Source: Xanthomonas campestris pv. badrii (lineage in GTDB: Bacteria; Pseudomonadota; Gammaproteobacteria; Xanthomonadales; Xanthomonadaceae). From it: DNA of 64,000 bases. Below are positions 34,959 to 44,229 of the stretch, in pieces. The notes under the pieces are model-generated. The model searched no databases. It was given only the letters and a program-made list of their open reading frames with translations, and was not told where the DNA came from. The stretch spans positions 992,001 to 1,056,000 of the forward strand of contig NZ_CP051651.1 in assembly GCF_012848175.1 (NCBI RefSeq). The letters run 5' to 3'. A program made the translations under genes and the position numbers. Position 1 is the first letter of the stretch. Each line of letters begins with the position of its first letter.

Positions 34959-35452
34959 CCTGGCAGGCGCGCAAGGCGGCCTGCTCGCAGCGCATGCCGC
35001 TGCCATTTGCAACATCACGACGCATCGTCATCGCAGATCCACCGATTGCCCCTGACTGCGTTCTTGGTCTGCAGGCGTCTTTGCGCCGGCTTTATGCCAG
35101 ATCCAGGATTCGTGCATAGCGCCTTTATGCCGCCGCTGCGTATCGTGCCGTCTCCCGCACGGATGAGGCGTGACAGTTGCCGCATGCCTCGATCGACCCT
35201 GCTGATACCCGCGCCGTAGGCCATCGCGCCGCTGCCGCAGCCGACAAAAACGTTAGCCCAATCACACTGCGTTTCTTTCAAGGCGCGGTTGCGGTCACTT
35301 TTTTGTCATGCGAGCTCGACAGTTCGATAGGATCAACCGGACGCTGCCATTGCGGCGTCGTGCAGTCGATCCGCCTCTCCACGTGCATCCCCACCCACTT
35401 ACTGCTGGTTTGTCGCGTCATCGGCCCAGCACTCTGCCATGGAGTTACTGCA
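34959..35452. other. Intergenic region before the outer-membrane-type gene
   Basis: About 490 bases with lower G+C than the flanking genes, including GTCACTTTTTTGTCATGC near 35295. No protein-coding signal, riboswitch or shared repeat is recognised. The AT-rich patch around 35265-35310 is the best candidate for the promoter of the gene at 35453, but I cannot place -35/-10 boxes reliably. Confidence 0.4.
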
Positions 35453-36298
35453 ATGCTGACTGTTATCCACCGTTCCTCCTTCCGCGCACCGCGCCTGCCT
35501 TTGCTGGCCATCGCCATGGCCGGCGTGCTGTGCGGCCTGGCCACTCAAGCGCAGGCGCAAGACGCCACCGAAGCGGCGCTGTGCACCGACCGGCCGACCA
35601 AGGCCAATTCCACCTGTACCGTGCCGACCGGCGCGTGGCAGCTTGAAACCGACATCGGGAGCTACACCCGCGACAGCCAGCCCGGCACACGCACCGAAAC
35701 CTCGGTGTTCACCAATCCCACGCTCAAGGTCGGCGTCAGCGACCGCATCGACCTGCAGCTCAACTGGGCGCCGCAGCTGCAGGTCAAGACCACCGATCGC
35801 ACCACCGGCGCACGCAGCAGCCTGAGCGGCGGTGGCGACATCTATCTGCGCATGAAGGCGCGCTTCTACGAAAGCGATACCGCCACTGTCGCGGTGCTGC
35901 CATTCGTCAAGGCGCCCACCGCACGCACCGGGTTGGGCAATGACGAATGGGAAGGAGGCGTCGCATTGCCGATTAATTTCGCCTTGCCCAACAGCTTCTC
36001 GTTGACCTTCGGCCCGGAGGTCGATTGGTTGGCCGACAGCGATGGCAGCGGCAAGCACATCGCGGTGATCAATGCGATCAACCTGGCCCGCCCGCTGACG
36101 TCGAAGCTGTCGATGGCAGTGGAGGTGTGGTCCTCGATCAACCGCGACCCTGCCGACACCATCGAGCAGTATTCGGCCGACATCGCCGCTGCGTATCTGA
36201 TCAACCCGCTGTTGCAGCTGGACGTGGGCGCCAACTTCGGCCTCAACGAGCGCACTCCGGATGCGCAGGTGTATGTGGGTATGTCGCACCGCTTCTGA
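35453..36298 (+). CDS. Secreted outer-membrane-type beta-barrel protein (MetA-pathway phenol degradation family)
   Basis: A 281-residue protein with a clear signal peptide (PLLAIAMAGVLCGLATQAQA, cut before QDATEA). The mature part begins LCTDRPTKANSTCTVPTGAW, then alternating beta-strand-like segments (LETDIGSYTRDSQPGT, LQLNWAPQLQVKTTDR, IYLRMKARFYESD) and ends in SHRF, a C-terminal aromatic residue typical of outer-membrane barrels. The TDRPTKANSxxTVPxGxxQLE opening is characteristic of the family misleadingly named after the phenol meta-pathway; its members are probably small channels. The substrate is unknown. Confidence 0.82.
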   Translation: MLTVIHRSSFRAPRLPLLAIAMAGVLCGLATQAQAQDATEAALCTDRPTKANSTCTVPTGAWQLETDIGSYTRDSQPGTRTETSVFTNPTLKVGVSDRIDLQLNWAPQLQVKTTDRTTGARSSLSGGGDIYLRMKARFYESDTATVAVLPFVKAPTARTGLGNDEWEGGVALPINFALPNSFSLTFGPEVDWLADSDGSGKHIAVINAINLARPLTSKLSMAVEVWSSINRDPADTIEQYSADIAAAYLINPLLQLDVGANFGLNERTPDAQVYVGMSHRF

Positions 36299-36444
36299 TG
36301 CGCTGCCGCCCGTGCCGCCCATGGGCGGCATGGGTAAGGCGCGCGACGGCGTGCCGCACCATTTCACTCCGCATGACCTCCTGCCTTTGCGCGTGCGCCG
36401 CAGCAACGCCTACCATCGACGTTTTGCCGTTGCCGGAGATGTCG

Positions 36445-38565
36445 ATGAAGCTGCGTCACGCCGTATTGCCCCTGTGTTTGCTGGCCGCCTTGCCAAGCCT
36501 CGCCGCCGCGCGCGGTTTCGATGTGCGCGACATGGTGGCGCTGGACCGGGTGTCCTCGCCCACGCTCAGCCCGGATGGCAGCGTGGTGCTGTTCGCCAAG
36601 CGCCAGGCCAAGACCGCCAATGGCAAGCCGGCCACCAGCCTGTGGGTACGCAATCTGCGCACCCGCGATCTGGCGCCGCCCAAGCGGCTCACGCCCGATG
36701 GCTGGAACGTCAACAGCCCGGCGCTGTCGCCGGATGGCAAGACCGTGTACTTCCTCAGCAGCAAGTCCGGCAGCCAGCAGCTGTACGCGCAGCCGCTGGC
36801 CGGCGGCACCCCGCAACAGCTCACTGCCTTTGCCGTGGATGTGGACAGCTACAAGCTCTCCCCTGACGGCAAGCGCATCGCCTTCAGTGCGGGCGTGTTC
36901 CAGGACTGCGGTTCGGACCTGGGCTGCACCAAGAAGAAGCTGGGCGAGCGCAAGAACCGCAAGGCCAGCGGTGTGGTCTACGACCAGCTGTTCGTGCGCC
37001 ATTGGGATACCTGGAACGATGGTCGTCGCAATACCTTGTTCGTGGCCGACCTGCCAGCGGCAGGCGCCAAGGCGGTGGTCGGTGCGTCGGCCATCAGCGC
37101 CACGCTTGCCGGCGATGCGCCGTCCAAGCCGTTCGGTGGCAACGACGACTACACCTGGTCGCCCGATGGCAGCACCGTAGTGGCCAGCGTGCGCATCCCG
37201 CAGCCGCATGGCCCGGAAGCGGGCAAGAACGCCAAGGCCGGCGCCAAGCCCACCGGCAACGACGAGCCCTGGCAGACCAACTTCGACCTGTATCGCCTGG
37301 ATGCCAGCGGCAAGTCCGCACCGGTGAATCTGACCGCATCCAACCCGGCCTGGGACGCCGGCCCGGTGTTCAGTGCCGATGGCAAGACGCTGTACTACCG
37401 CGCCATGAAGCGTCCCGGCTTCGAGGCCGACCGTTTCGGCTTGATGGCGATGGACGTGGCCAGCGGCAAGACGCGCGAGATTGCGCCCAAGTGGGATCGC
37501 TCGGCCGGCGAGATCGTCTTGAGCGACGATGGCAGCAGCCTCTACACCAGTGCCGACGACCTCGGCGAGCATCCGTTGTTCAAGATCGACATCGCCAGCG
37601 GCGAAGCGACCAAAGTGGTGGGCGAGGGCAGCGTGCATGCACCGACCCTGGCCGGCGCCACGCTGGCGTTCACCCGCAACTCGCTCAAGAGCGGTGACCA
37701 GATCGTTGTCAGCGACGTGCAGGGCCAGAATCTGCGTGCCATCACCCAGACTGCGGGCGAGCAGCTGCCGGACGTGCAGTTCGGCGACTACGAGCAGTTC
37801 CAGTTCAAGGGCTGGAACAACGACACCGTGCACGGCTACGTGGTCAAGCCGTACAACTACCAGGAAGGCAAGACCTACCCGGTGGCGTTCCTGATCCATG
37901 GCGGCCCGCAGGGCAGCTTCGGCAACGGCTGGAGCAACCGCTGGAATCCGCAGACCTACGCCGGCCAGGGCTATGCGGTAGTGATGATCGACTTCCACGG
38001 CTCCACCGGTTACGGCCAGGAGTTCACCGATGCGATCAGCCAGCATTGGGGCGACCGCCCGCTGGAAGACCTGCAGAAGGGCTGGACCGCCGCGCAGAAG
38101 CAGTACGGCTTCCTCAACGGCGACAAGGCCTGCGCGCTGGGCGCCAGCTACGGCGGCTACATGGTTTATTGGATGGCCGGCAACTGGAATCAGCCGTGGA
38201 AGTGCCTGGTCGACCACGACGGCGTGTTCGACAACCGCACCATGGGCTACGCCACCGAGGAGCTGTGGTTCAGCGAATGGGAAAACGGCGGCACGCCGTG
38301 GCAGAACCCGGCCGGCTACGAGAAGTTCAACCCGGTGCTGCACGTGGACCAGTGGAAGGTGCCGATGCTGGTGATCCACGGCCAGCAGGATTTCCGCATT
38401 CCGGTCGAACAGGGCCTGGCCGCGTTCACCGCGCTGCAGCGCAAGGGCATCGAATCGAAGTTCCTGTACTTCCCGGACGAGAATCACTGGGTGCTCAAGC
38501 CGGACAACAGCATCCTGTGGCACGACACCGTCAATGGCTGGTTGAAGCAGCATATCGGCCAGTAA
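36445..38565 (+). CDS. S9 family prolyl oligopeptidase / dipeptidyl peptidase, secreted
   Basis: A 706-residue serine peptidase with signal peptide MKLRHAVLPLCLLAALPSLA. Residues 30-420 form a beta-propeller of WD40-like repeats (LSPDGSVVLFAKRQ, LSPDGKTVYFLSSKSG, WSPDGSTVVASV). The C-terminal alpha/beta hydrolase carries the triad: Ser in GASYGGYMVYW, Asp in GQQDFRIPVEQG and His in DENHWVLKP. It removes dipeptides or acts on short peptides in the periplasm or outside the cell. ATG 36445 is chosen over ATG 36439 because GGAG at 36435-36438 is six bases before it. A hairpin follows the stop. Confidence 0.92.
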   Translation: MKLRHAVLPLCLLAALPSLAAARGFDVRDMVALDRVSSPTLSPDGSVVLFAKRQAKTANGKPATSLWVRNLRTRDLAPPKRLTPDGWNVNSPALSPDGKTVYFLSSKSGSQQLYAQPLAGGTPQQLTAFAVDVDSYKLSPDGKRIAFSAGVFQDCGSDLGCTKKKLGERKNRKASGVVYDQLFVRHWDTWNDGRRNTLFVADLPAAGAKAVVGASAISATLAGDAPSKPFGGNDDYTWSPDGSTVVASVRIPQPHGPEAGKNAKAGAKPTGNDEPWQTNFDLYRLDASGKSAPVNLTASNPAWDAGPVFSADGKTLYYRAMKRPGFEADRFGLMAMDVASGKTREIAPKWDRSAGEIVLSDDGSSLYTSADDLGEHPLFKIDIASGEATKVVGEGSVHAPTLAGATLAFTRNSLKSGDQIVVSDVQGQNLRAITQTAGEQLPDVQFGDYEQFQFKGWNNDTVHGYVVKPYNYQEGKTYPVAFLIHGGPQGSFGNGWSNRWNPQTYAGQGYAVVMIDFHGSTGYGQEFTDAISQHWGDRPLEDLQKGWTAAQKQYGFLNGDKACALGASYGGYMVYWMAGNWNQPWKCLVDHDGVFDNRTMGYATEELWFSEWENGGTPWQNPAGYEKFNPVLHVDQWKVPMLVIHGQQDFRIPVEQGLAAFTALQRKGIESKFLYFPDENHWVLKPDNSILWHDTVNGWLKQHIGQ

Positions 38566-38572
38566 GCTGTGC

Positions 38573-38609
38573 CATCCCGGCATGTCGCGCAGTGCGGCGT
38601 GCCGGGATG
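38573..38609 (+). terminator. Hairpin after the S9 peptidase gene
   Basis: CATCCCGGCA (38573-38582) pairs with TGCCGGGATG (38600-38609) around a 17-base loop. It starts eight bases after the stop. No T-run follows. Confidence 0.6.
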
Positions 38610-38933
38610 ATGGTCAACTGTTGCGGGCAATGGAATTGATCTGCGGCGACGTTTCAATGAGCTCGCGACACCGCGCGCTACCTTCCGGATCGGGCCGCGC
38701 CGTTGGCTGCCGCATCAGGTGCAAGCAACGCAGCGTCGCTCTTCTCTGTATGGCGTGCAGGCGCAGCGCCTGCTCCCCGCATGCCGTACACAAAGCACTT
38801 GATGATGAGCTCGCTTGCCGTAGATCGGCGACGCAAGGCAGCTGATCGACGGCTAGGTCATTTCCCGTACGTCATGTAGACGTGTCAAAATAGCGCTTCC
38901 TTAACTTTCTCAATCCCTGCCAGGATCGCAAGG
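38610..38933. other. Intergenic region before the small secreted protein gene
   Basis: These 324 bases show no coding signal. The last 60 bases are AT-richer (CGTGTCAAAATAGCGCTTCC near 38880-38900) and probably contain the promoter of the next gene. No known regulatory RNA is recognised. Confidence 0.4.
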
Positions 38934-39428
38934 ATGTCGCGCATGCGCACGTTTGCCCGCCCCGCCATATTGGCGCTCGCCTTGATGTCCAGCCCTGCCT
39001 GGAGCGCCGTACCGCGGCCTGCAGCGGTCGCCGCTGCACACGCGCAGGTCAACGCAACGCCCGCGGCCGGCACGACGAACGATGCGGCCAGCAGCGAGCT
39101 GCTGGTGCCGTTGCCGGCAACGCTGAAGTCGGGAATGAGCTACCGCGCGTTCTCGCAGGCGATCGCCGAGCAGGGCTGGCAGCCGGTCGATCCGCTGGCT
39201 GCCGACAGCTGCATGGCGGCAGGCGATTGCGAAATCGAATTCGTTGCACCCACCGCCGCCGCGCGTCTGCGTGTGCAGGTGGGGTCGCGGTCCGGCGCGG
39301 CGGTCGTGCAGGGCTGGACGGCGCGGCGCACGCCGGCCGATCGCATGGGCGCCACCAGTGCTTCGCTGGACAGCGCCAAGGCCGGCCCCGCTGCAGCCAC
39401 GGCCACCGTGGCCGAAGATCCGCGCTAG
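38934..39428 (+). CDS. Hypothetical secreted protein, 164 residues
   Basis: The protein opens with a signal peptide (MRTFARPAILALALMSSPAW, cut after SA). After an Ala-rich linker comes a compact region with two cysteines five residues apart (ADSCMAAGDCEIEF), which may form a disulfide in the periplasm, and a predicted beta-rich stretch (VAPTAAARLRVQVGSRSGAA). The C-terminus is low complexity. I do not recognise a family. ATG 38943 is an equally good start and gives a more typical signal peptide. Confidence 0.65.
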   Translation: MSRMRTFARPAILALALMSSPAWSAVPRPAAVAAAHAQVNATPAAGTTNDAASSELLVPLPATLKSGMSYRAFSQAIAEQGWQPVDPLAADSCMAAGDCEIEFVAPTAAARLRVQVGSRSGAAVVQGWTARRTPADRMGATSASLDSAKAGPAAATATVAEDPR

Positions 39429-39551
39429 GCGCCTGCAGGCCGCGCGGTCTGTGCGGCGTATCATGAAGCCACGCGCTGATGGTGTTCGCAGGGATTGCGG
39501 CCTCGCCGTCCGAGCGACGCGCCTTTCCTGGTCACGAGCCCACCACCCTGC

Positions 39552-40289
39552 ATGAAGAGCATCGATCCTGCCGATCTGGAAGCGTTGTTCGATGCCGTGC
39601 CGGACGTGCTGTTCTTCGTCAAGGATCGCGAGGGCCGCTACACCCACGTCAACCAGACCATGCTGCGGCGGCTGGGGCTGAAATCGCGCAAGGACCTGAT
39701 CGGCAAGCGTGTTGCCGAGGTCTACCCGAGTGGGCTTGGCGCCAACTATGCCAATCAGGACGAACAGGTGCTGGCCGGCGCGGTGATCGACAACCTGCTG
39801 GAACTGCATCTGTTCGCCAATCGCGAGCCGGGGTGGTGCCTCACCTGCAAGCGCCCATTGCTGGTGGAGGGCAAGGTGCAGGGCATCATCGGCATCTCGC
39901 GCGACCTGGGCCCGCAGGACGGGCACGAATCGCAGTACGAGAAACTGCGCCTGGCGCTGGCCTACCTCAACGCCAACTACGCGCAGAACGTGCGCATGCA
40001 GGCGTTGGTGGAGATCACCGGGTTTTCGATGTCCAAGCTGCAGCGTTCGTTCCGCAAGGTGTTCCAACTCACTCCGCAGCAGGTGCTGGCCAAGTTGCGT
40101 CTGCAGATGGCCATGCATCTGCTGCACGGCGACAAGAGCCTGACCGAGATCGGCCACGCCTGCGGCTTCAGCGATCAGAGCGCGTTTGCGCGGCAATTCA
40201 AGCTGGCAGTGGGCATGACGCCGCGCGAGTATCGCGCGTTGGCGAACGCTGCGCAGTTCCCTGGCGAAAAAATGGCTGAAAGCGGCTGA
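39552..40289 (+). CDS. AraC family regulator with an N-terminal PAS domain
   Basis: A 245-residue regulator. Residues about 10-115 form a PAS domain (LFDAVPDVLFFVKDREGRYT, GKRVAEVYPSGLGANYANQD, VQGIIGISRDLG). From about 135 the AraC DNA-binding domain has two helix-turn-helix units (MQALVEITGFSMSKLQRSFR, LTEIGHACGFSDQSAFARQF) and the conserved closing GMTPREYR. A PAS sensor replaces the usual cupin, so it may respond to a redox or small-molecule signal. Its target is unknown; the secreted small protein upstream is co-oriented with 123 bases between them. Confidence 0.9.
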   Translation: MKSIDPADLEALFDAVPDVLFFVKDREGRYTHVNQTMLRRLGLKSRKDLIGKRVAEVYPSGLGANYANQDEQVLAGAVIDNLLELHLFANREPGWCLTCKRPLLVEGKVQGIIGISRDLGPQDGHESQYEKLRLALAYLNANYAQNVRMQALVEITGFSMSKLQRSFRKVFQLTPQQVLAKLRLQMAMHLLHGDKSLTEIGHACGFSDQSAFARQFKLAVGMTPREYRALANAAQFPGEKMAESG

Positions 40290-40338
40290 AAAGATGTAGT
40301 CAAAGGCTTGGGTAGTCGAGGGTGCAGCGTCCTCACCA

Positions 40339-40411
40339 CTTGCGGGACACGCCGTGAATCCGTCCATGGAGGCTCGGTGGCGGCATCCATGCCGCCACAC
40401 GGTCCCGCAAG
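40339..40411. repeat. Palindromic repeat with internal hairpin
   Basis: CTTGCGGGAC (40339-40348) and GTCCCGCAAG (40402-40411) are inverted ends. Inside is GTGGCGGCATCCATGCCGCCAC (40377-40398, a perfect palindrome over most of its length; shown here as two arms GTGGCGGCAT and ATGCCGCCAC). The layout, two nested palindromes of a similar sequence (GCGGCAT/ATGCCGC), is shared with the element at 40577, but with diverged arms. Confidence 0.75.
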
Positions 40412-40576
40412 CGGCGAGGACACCGCACCAGGACGTTGGTCGGTCGCTTGGTAAAAAAGCCGGCAGTCTCGTGCGACGCGTTGGCGTGCTGGTCCGAGTC
40501 GCGGAGCGATGCCTAGCCAATCAGACGTACGTCCGGCATGGCTTGCAGCTTTGGACACCGACTATCGCCATTGGTC

Positions 40577-40686
40577 CTTGCCCGCCCACCGTCGCGGGAC
40601 CTTTGGCGGCATGGATGCCGCCAAAGAGCTTACATGGACGTACTTGCAGCGTGTCCCGCGATGGTGGGCGGGCAAGGGCCCTGCAG
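40577..40686. repeat. Nested palindromic repeat related to the copy at 15177
   Basis: The outer arms are CTTGCCCGCCCACCGTCGCG (with GGAC following, 40577-40600) and its near-complement ending CGATGGTGGGCGGGCAAG at 40676, with one mismatch over 24 bases. An inner palindrome TTTGGCGGCAT...ATGCCGCCAAA sits at 40602-40626. The right half plus flank (40623-40686) is repeated exactly, inverted, at 15177-15240. It looks like a small non-autonomous mobile element. No open frame of interest is inside. Confidence 0.85.
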
Positions 40687-40863
40687 CCTAATCGCAGATA
40701 TCCGCTCCACAACTGATCTCTCCGCGCGCGCCATGCAATCACTCCACGGCGAGCAGGATTTCCGAGTCATGGCGGCATCTCAATCGCGCTCGAACGCTGA
40801 GCGAGTCGTGCGCGCTGTGTCCTCGCCAACACAGGATGTTGATAAGGAGCCAATGAAACGCAA

Positions 40864-40898
40864 TGGGCGCGAAACGACATGACAGTCGCTCGCGCCCA
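40864..40898 (-). terminator. Hairpin downstream of the catalase gene
   Basis: TGGGCGCGA (40864-40872) and TCGCGCCCA (40890-40898) form a nine-base stem around a 17-base loop. It lies 26 bases after the catalase stop on the minus strand. Confidence 0.6.
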
Positions 40899-40924
40899 AG
40901 TTTGCAGCACTTTTGCCGATGTGG

Positions 40925-43027
40925 TTACGCCAGCATGCGCACCTTCGGCTCGCGTGCCCACTGACGCGTCTTCGCGGCGGCGATGAATGCCTTGGTATCA
41001 GCGGCCGGAACGATGCCTGCATCCTTGCCGACATTGCCTGCCTTGAGCAGCAGCTGCGCACCTTCGTCGAAGGCAATGGCTTTCAGATGCGCCCAGGCGT
41101 TGCTGACGAAATCCAGCGCGGCCGATTCATTGGTCAGCAGTTTCGCCGCTTCCGAGGACAACAGCACCGCTACTGCATCGAACACGATCGACGGCGTACC
41201 GGCCAACTGTCCGTCGGCGGCCAGCTGCTTGCCGTCGCTGAGCTTGGCACCGCCGAGCTTGGGCGCCACGATCTTGACCGTGGCACCTGCGGACTCGGCC
41301 GCCTTGCGCACGGCCTTGATGGCGGCGGCATCGGAACCGTCGTGGATCAGGATGCCCACGGTACGGCCCTGCAAGGTGTCCTTCATCTTGCCGATCAGCT
41401 GCAGGGCCGGCGACAACGGCATGTCGGTAGGCGCAACCGCGGCAGGCGGGGCAGGCGGCAGGCGGATCATGCCCATGCCGTCGGCCACACGCTTGGCCAG
41501 GCTTTCATCGATATGCCGCAGGTGACCGACGATGGCCTCACGCACATGCGCGGTTTCCACCTTTGACAGCTCGAACACCAGGGCCGAAGCGATATGGGCC
41601 TGTTCCGGTGCAGTCTGGCTGCGGAAGAACAGCCGCGCCTGGCTGTAATGGTCGGCAAAGCTTTCCGCACGCACGCGGCCCTTCGCGCCATCCTCTGCGG
41701 GCGTGGCGTGGCTGGGGAAGCCGCGCAGCGCCTCGCGCGGCGCATCTGCCTGCAACGAGCTCGGTTCGTAGGCCACGCGACCCTTCGGTACGCCCATCTG
41801 CATATGTCCATCGCGCTGGTTGTTGGCGAATGGGCACTTGGGCGCGTTGATCGGAATCTGGTGGAAGTTCGGCCCACCCAGGCGGCTCAGCTGCGTATCC
41901 AGGTACGAGAACAGACGGCCTTGCAGCAACGGGTCGTTGCTGAAGTCGATACCGGGCACGATATTGGCCGGGCAGTACGCGACCTGTTCGGTCTCCGCAA
42001 AGAAATTGTCCGGCCAGCGGTCCAGCACCATGCGCCCGACGATCTGCAGCGGCACCAGTTCTTCCGGGATGACCTTGGTGGAATCCAGATGATCGAACGG
42101 GAAGGCATCGGCCTGCGCTTCGGTGAACAGCTGCACGCCCAATTCCCATTCCGGGAAGTCGCCGTTCTGGATGGCTTCGAAAAGGTCGCGGCGCTGGAAG
42201 TCCGGGTCGGCGCCGGCGATCTTGACCGCCTCGTCCCAGATGGTCGATTGCAGGCCAAGCTTGGGACGCCAATGGAATTTGACGAACGTGCTTTCGCCCT
42301 TCTCGTTGAGGAAGCGGAAGCTGTGGATGCCGAAGCCTTCGATCATGCGCAGCGAACGCGGAATGGTGCGGTCGCTCATCGCCCACATGATCATGTGCAT
42401 GGATTCGGGCGACAGCGAAATGAAGTCCCAGAACGTGTCGTGCGCGCTGGCTGCCTGCGGGAAGCCGCGATCCGGTTCCATCTTCACTGCATGGATCAGA
42501 TCCGGGAACTTCATCGCGTCCTGGATGAAGAACACCGGGATGTTGTTGCCCACCAGATCCCAGTTGCCTTCCTTGGTGTAGAACTTCACCGCAAAGCCGC
42601 GCACATCGCGTGGCGTATCCACCGAGCCGGCGCCGCCTGCCACGGTAGAAAAGCGCGTGAACAACGGCGTCTTCTCGCCCACTTCGGTGAAGATCTTGGC
42701 GGTGGTGTACTGGCTCAACGACTTGGTCAACTCGAAGTAGCCATGTGCGGCACTGCCGCGCGCATGCACGATGCGCTCGGGGATACGTTCGTGGTCGAAA
42801 TGGGTGATCTTCTCGCGCAGGATGAAATCTTCCAGCAACGTCGGCCCGCGCGGAGTGGCGCGCAGCGAGTTCTGGTTGTCGCCAACGGGGATGCCCTGGT
42901 TGGTGGTCAGCTGCGGATGCGTACCGCCGGCCTTCTGGTGCAGTTCGTCGCCGGTGCCGCGCACATCATGCGCAGTTGCGGAATCGTCGACAGCAGGGGG
43001 CTGTGCGGATTTGGGGGACTTGGCCAT
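40925..43027 (-). CDS. katE: Large-subunit catalase (clade 2, HPII-type)
   Basis: A 700-residue haem catalase that converts hydrogen peroxide to water and oxygen. [13 protein letters not shown] has the distal His, [20 protein letters not shown] the distal Asn region, and [20 protein letters not shown] the proximal haem-ligand Tyr. The 180-residue C-terminal extension ([20 protein letters not shown] and following) is the flavodoxin/class-I amidotransferase-like domain typical of the large HPII branch and increases stability. There is no signal peptide. In Xanthomonas such catalases protect against the plant oxidative burst. It is flanked upstream by an aldo/keto reductase gene on the same strand. 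Confidence 0.93.
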   Translation of the reverse strand: MAKSPKSAQPPAVDDSATAHDVRGTGDELHQKAGGTHPQLTTNQGIPVGDNQNSLRATPRGPTLLEDFILREKITHFDHERIPERIVHARGSAAHGYFELTKSLSQYTTAKIFTEVGEKTPLFTRFSTVAGGAGSVDTPRDVRGFAVKFYTKEGNWDLVGNNIPVFFIQDAMKFPDLIHAVKMEPDRGFPQAASAHDTFWDFISLSPESMHMIMWAMSDRTIPRSLRMIEGFGIHSFRFLNEKGESTFVKFHWRPKLGLQSTIWDEAVKIAGADPDFQRRDLFEAIQNGDFPEWELGVQLFTEAQADAFPFDHLDSTKVIPEELVPLQIVGRMVLDRWPDNFFAETEQVAYCPANIVPGIDFSNDPLLQGRLFSYLDTQLSRLGGPNFHQIPINAPKCPFANNQRDGHMQMGVPKGRVAYEPSSLQADAPREALRGFPSHATPAEDGAKGRVRAESFADHYSQARLFFRSQTAPEQAHIASALVFELSKVETAHVREAIVGHLRHIDESLAKRVADGMGMIRLPPAPPAAVAPTDMPLSPALQLIGKMKDTLQGRTVGILIHDGSDAAAIKAVRKAAESAGATVKIVAPKLGGAKLSDGKQLAADGQLAGTPSIVFDAVAVLLSSEAAKLLTNESAALDFVSNAWAHLKAIAFDEGAQLLLKAGNVGKDAGIVPAADTKAFIAAAKTRQWAREPKVRMLA

Positions 43028-43238
43028 GGGGACTCCACGTTGGCGGGCTTGAGAGGCGAGCTATTTCGGCGAGCGTGGGAGTACCGCCGTTAATTGCGCG
43101 TGTCTGCATGCGAACGAATACTCACATGCGTTCGATTCAGCGGCGCAAAGCGTGCGCTACCGCGCGTTGGATGACCGGCAGACCATCACACAGTTGCCAA
43201 CGAGATAGCAGCACATCGTGGAATACGGCACGAACGAT

Positions 43239-44093
43239 TTACAATAAATCCAGCGCCTGCTTGCGCGTAGGAGGAGGAAAGGCGCGATCCAGTTCTTCAA
43301 GATCCTGCGCCTCCAGATGCAGGCTGCAGGCCGCCGCATTCGCACGCACATGCGCGGGCGTTCCGGACTCCGGGATGGCGATCACCTTGCCGCTGCGGAT
43401 TGCCCAGGTCAGTGCGACGGCGGTCGCGGCTACACCGCGCCGCTTGCCGATGGCGTGCAGCACCGGATGATCCAGCAAGGCACGGCTGCCCAGTGGCGAA
43501 TACGCCATCACGGTCACCGCCTGCTCGGCGCACCATGGCAACAGGTCGAATTCGATCCCGCGGCTGCCGGCGTGATACAGCACCTGGTTGACCAGGCAAC
43601 GCTGCCCACCATCGATGGCCCAGAGGTCTTCCATGTCGTCGACGTCGAAATTCGACACGCCCCAGTCGCGGATCTTGCCAGCGTCGCGCAGCGCCTCGAA
43701 GGCGTCCACCACCTCGGTCAAGTCACTGCCACCGCGCCAGTGCAACAGGTAAAGATCCAGGCTGCGCACGCCCAGGCGTTGCAGGCTGGCCTCGCAGGCC
43801 CGCGCGATACCACGTGCGCTGGCGTTGCTCGGCAGCACCTTGGACACCAGGTACGGCGGCTGCGCGGTATCGATGACCTGGCCAATCAATTGCTCGGAGC
43901 GGCCATTGCCATACATCTCGGCGGTATCGATCAGGCGCATGCCCAGTTGCTGGCCGGCCTGCAAGGCGTCGATCTCCTGCTGCGGCGGATGCCGGCCCTG
44001 GCCCAGATTCCAGGAACCCAGGCCCAGTGCCGGAGCCTGCCGCCCGTTGCGTAGCTGCACGGTGGGGCAGGGGGATGACGTAGCGGTGGTCAT
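43239..44093 (-). CDS. Aldo/keto reductase
   Basis: A 284-residue NADPH-dependent oxidoreductase of the AKR (TIM barrel) superfamily. The tetrad is intact: Asp and Tyr in LIDTAEMYGNG, Lys in LVSKVLPSNAS, His in LYLLHWRGG. GKIRDWGVSNFDVDDMEDL and SGKVIAIPESGTPAHVRANA are family blocks for the cofactor. ATG 44093 is preceded by AGGAG, nine bases away. It reduces aldehydes or ketones of unknown identity. The catalase gene follows at 211 bases on the same strand. Confidence 0.9.
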   Translation of the reverse strand: MTTATSSPCPTVQLRNGRQAPALGLGSWNLGQGRHPPQQEIDALQAGQQLGMRLIDTAEMYGNGRSEQLIGQVIDTAQPPYLVSKVLPSNASARGIARACEASLQRLGVRSLDLYLLHWRGGSDLTEVVDAFEALRDAGKIRDWGVSNFDVDDMEDLWAIDGGQRCLVNQVLYHAGSRGIEFDLLPWCAEQAVTVMAYSPLGSRALLDHPVLHAIGKRRGVAATAVALTWAIRSGKVIAIPESGTPAHVRANAAACSLHLEAQDLEELDRAFPPPTRKQALDLL

Positions 44094-44229
44094 GGAAGGC
44101 TCCTGTAACGGTGAATGCGATGCACCAATGACAGCCCGGATGCGACACGGACCGAACCGTGCGAACTTCCTGGCGGCACGGACAACATTGCCCATGGCGT
44201 GTTACGTGCGGCTGATCCTGGTGCGAAAG

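Noticed and set aside
40577..40686. Possible insertion sequence
   Set aside because: The palindromic element has no transposase and no long open frame; it is better described as a small repeat.
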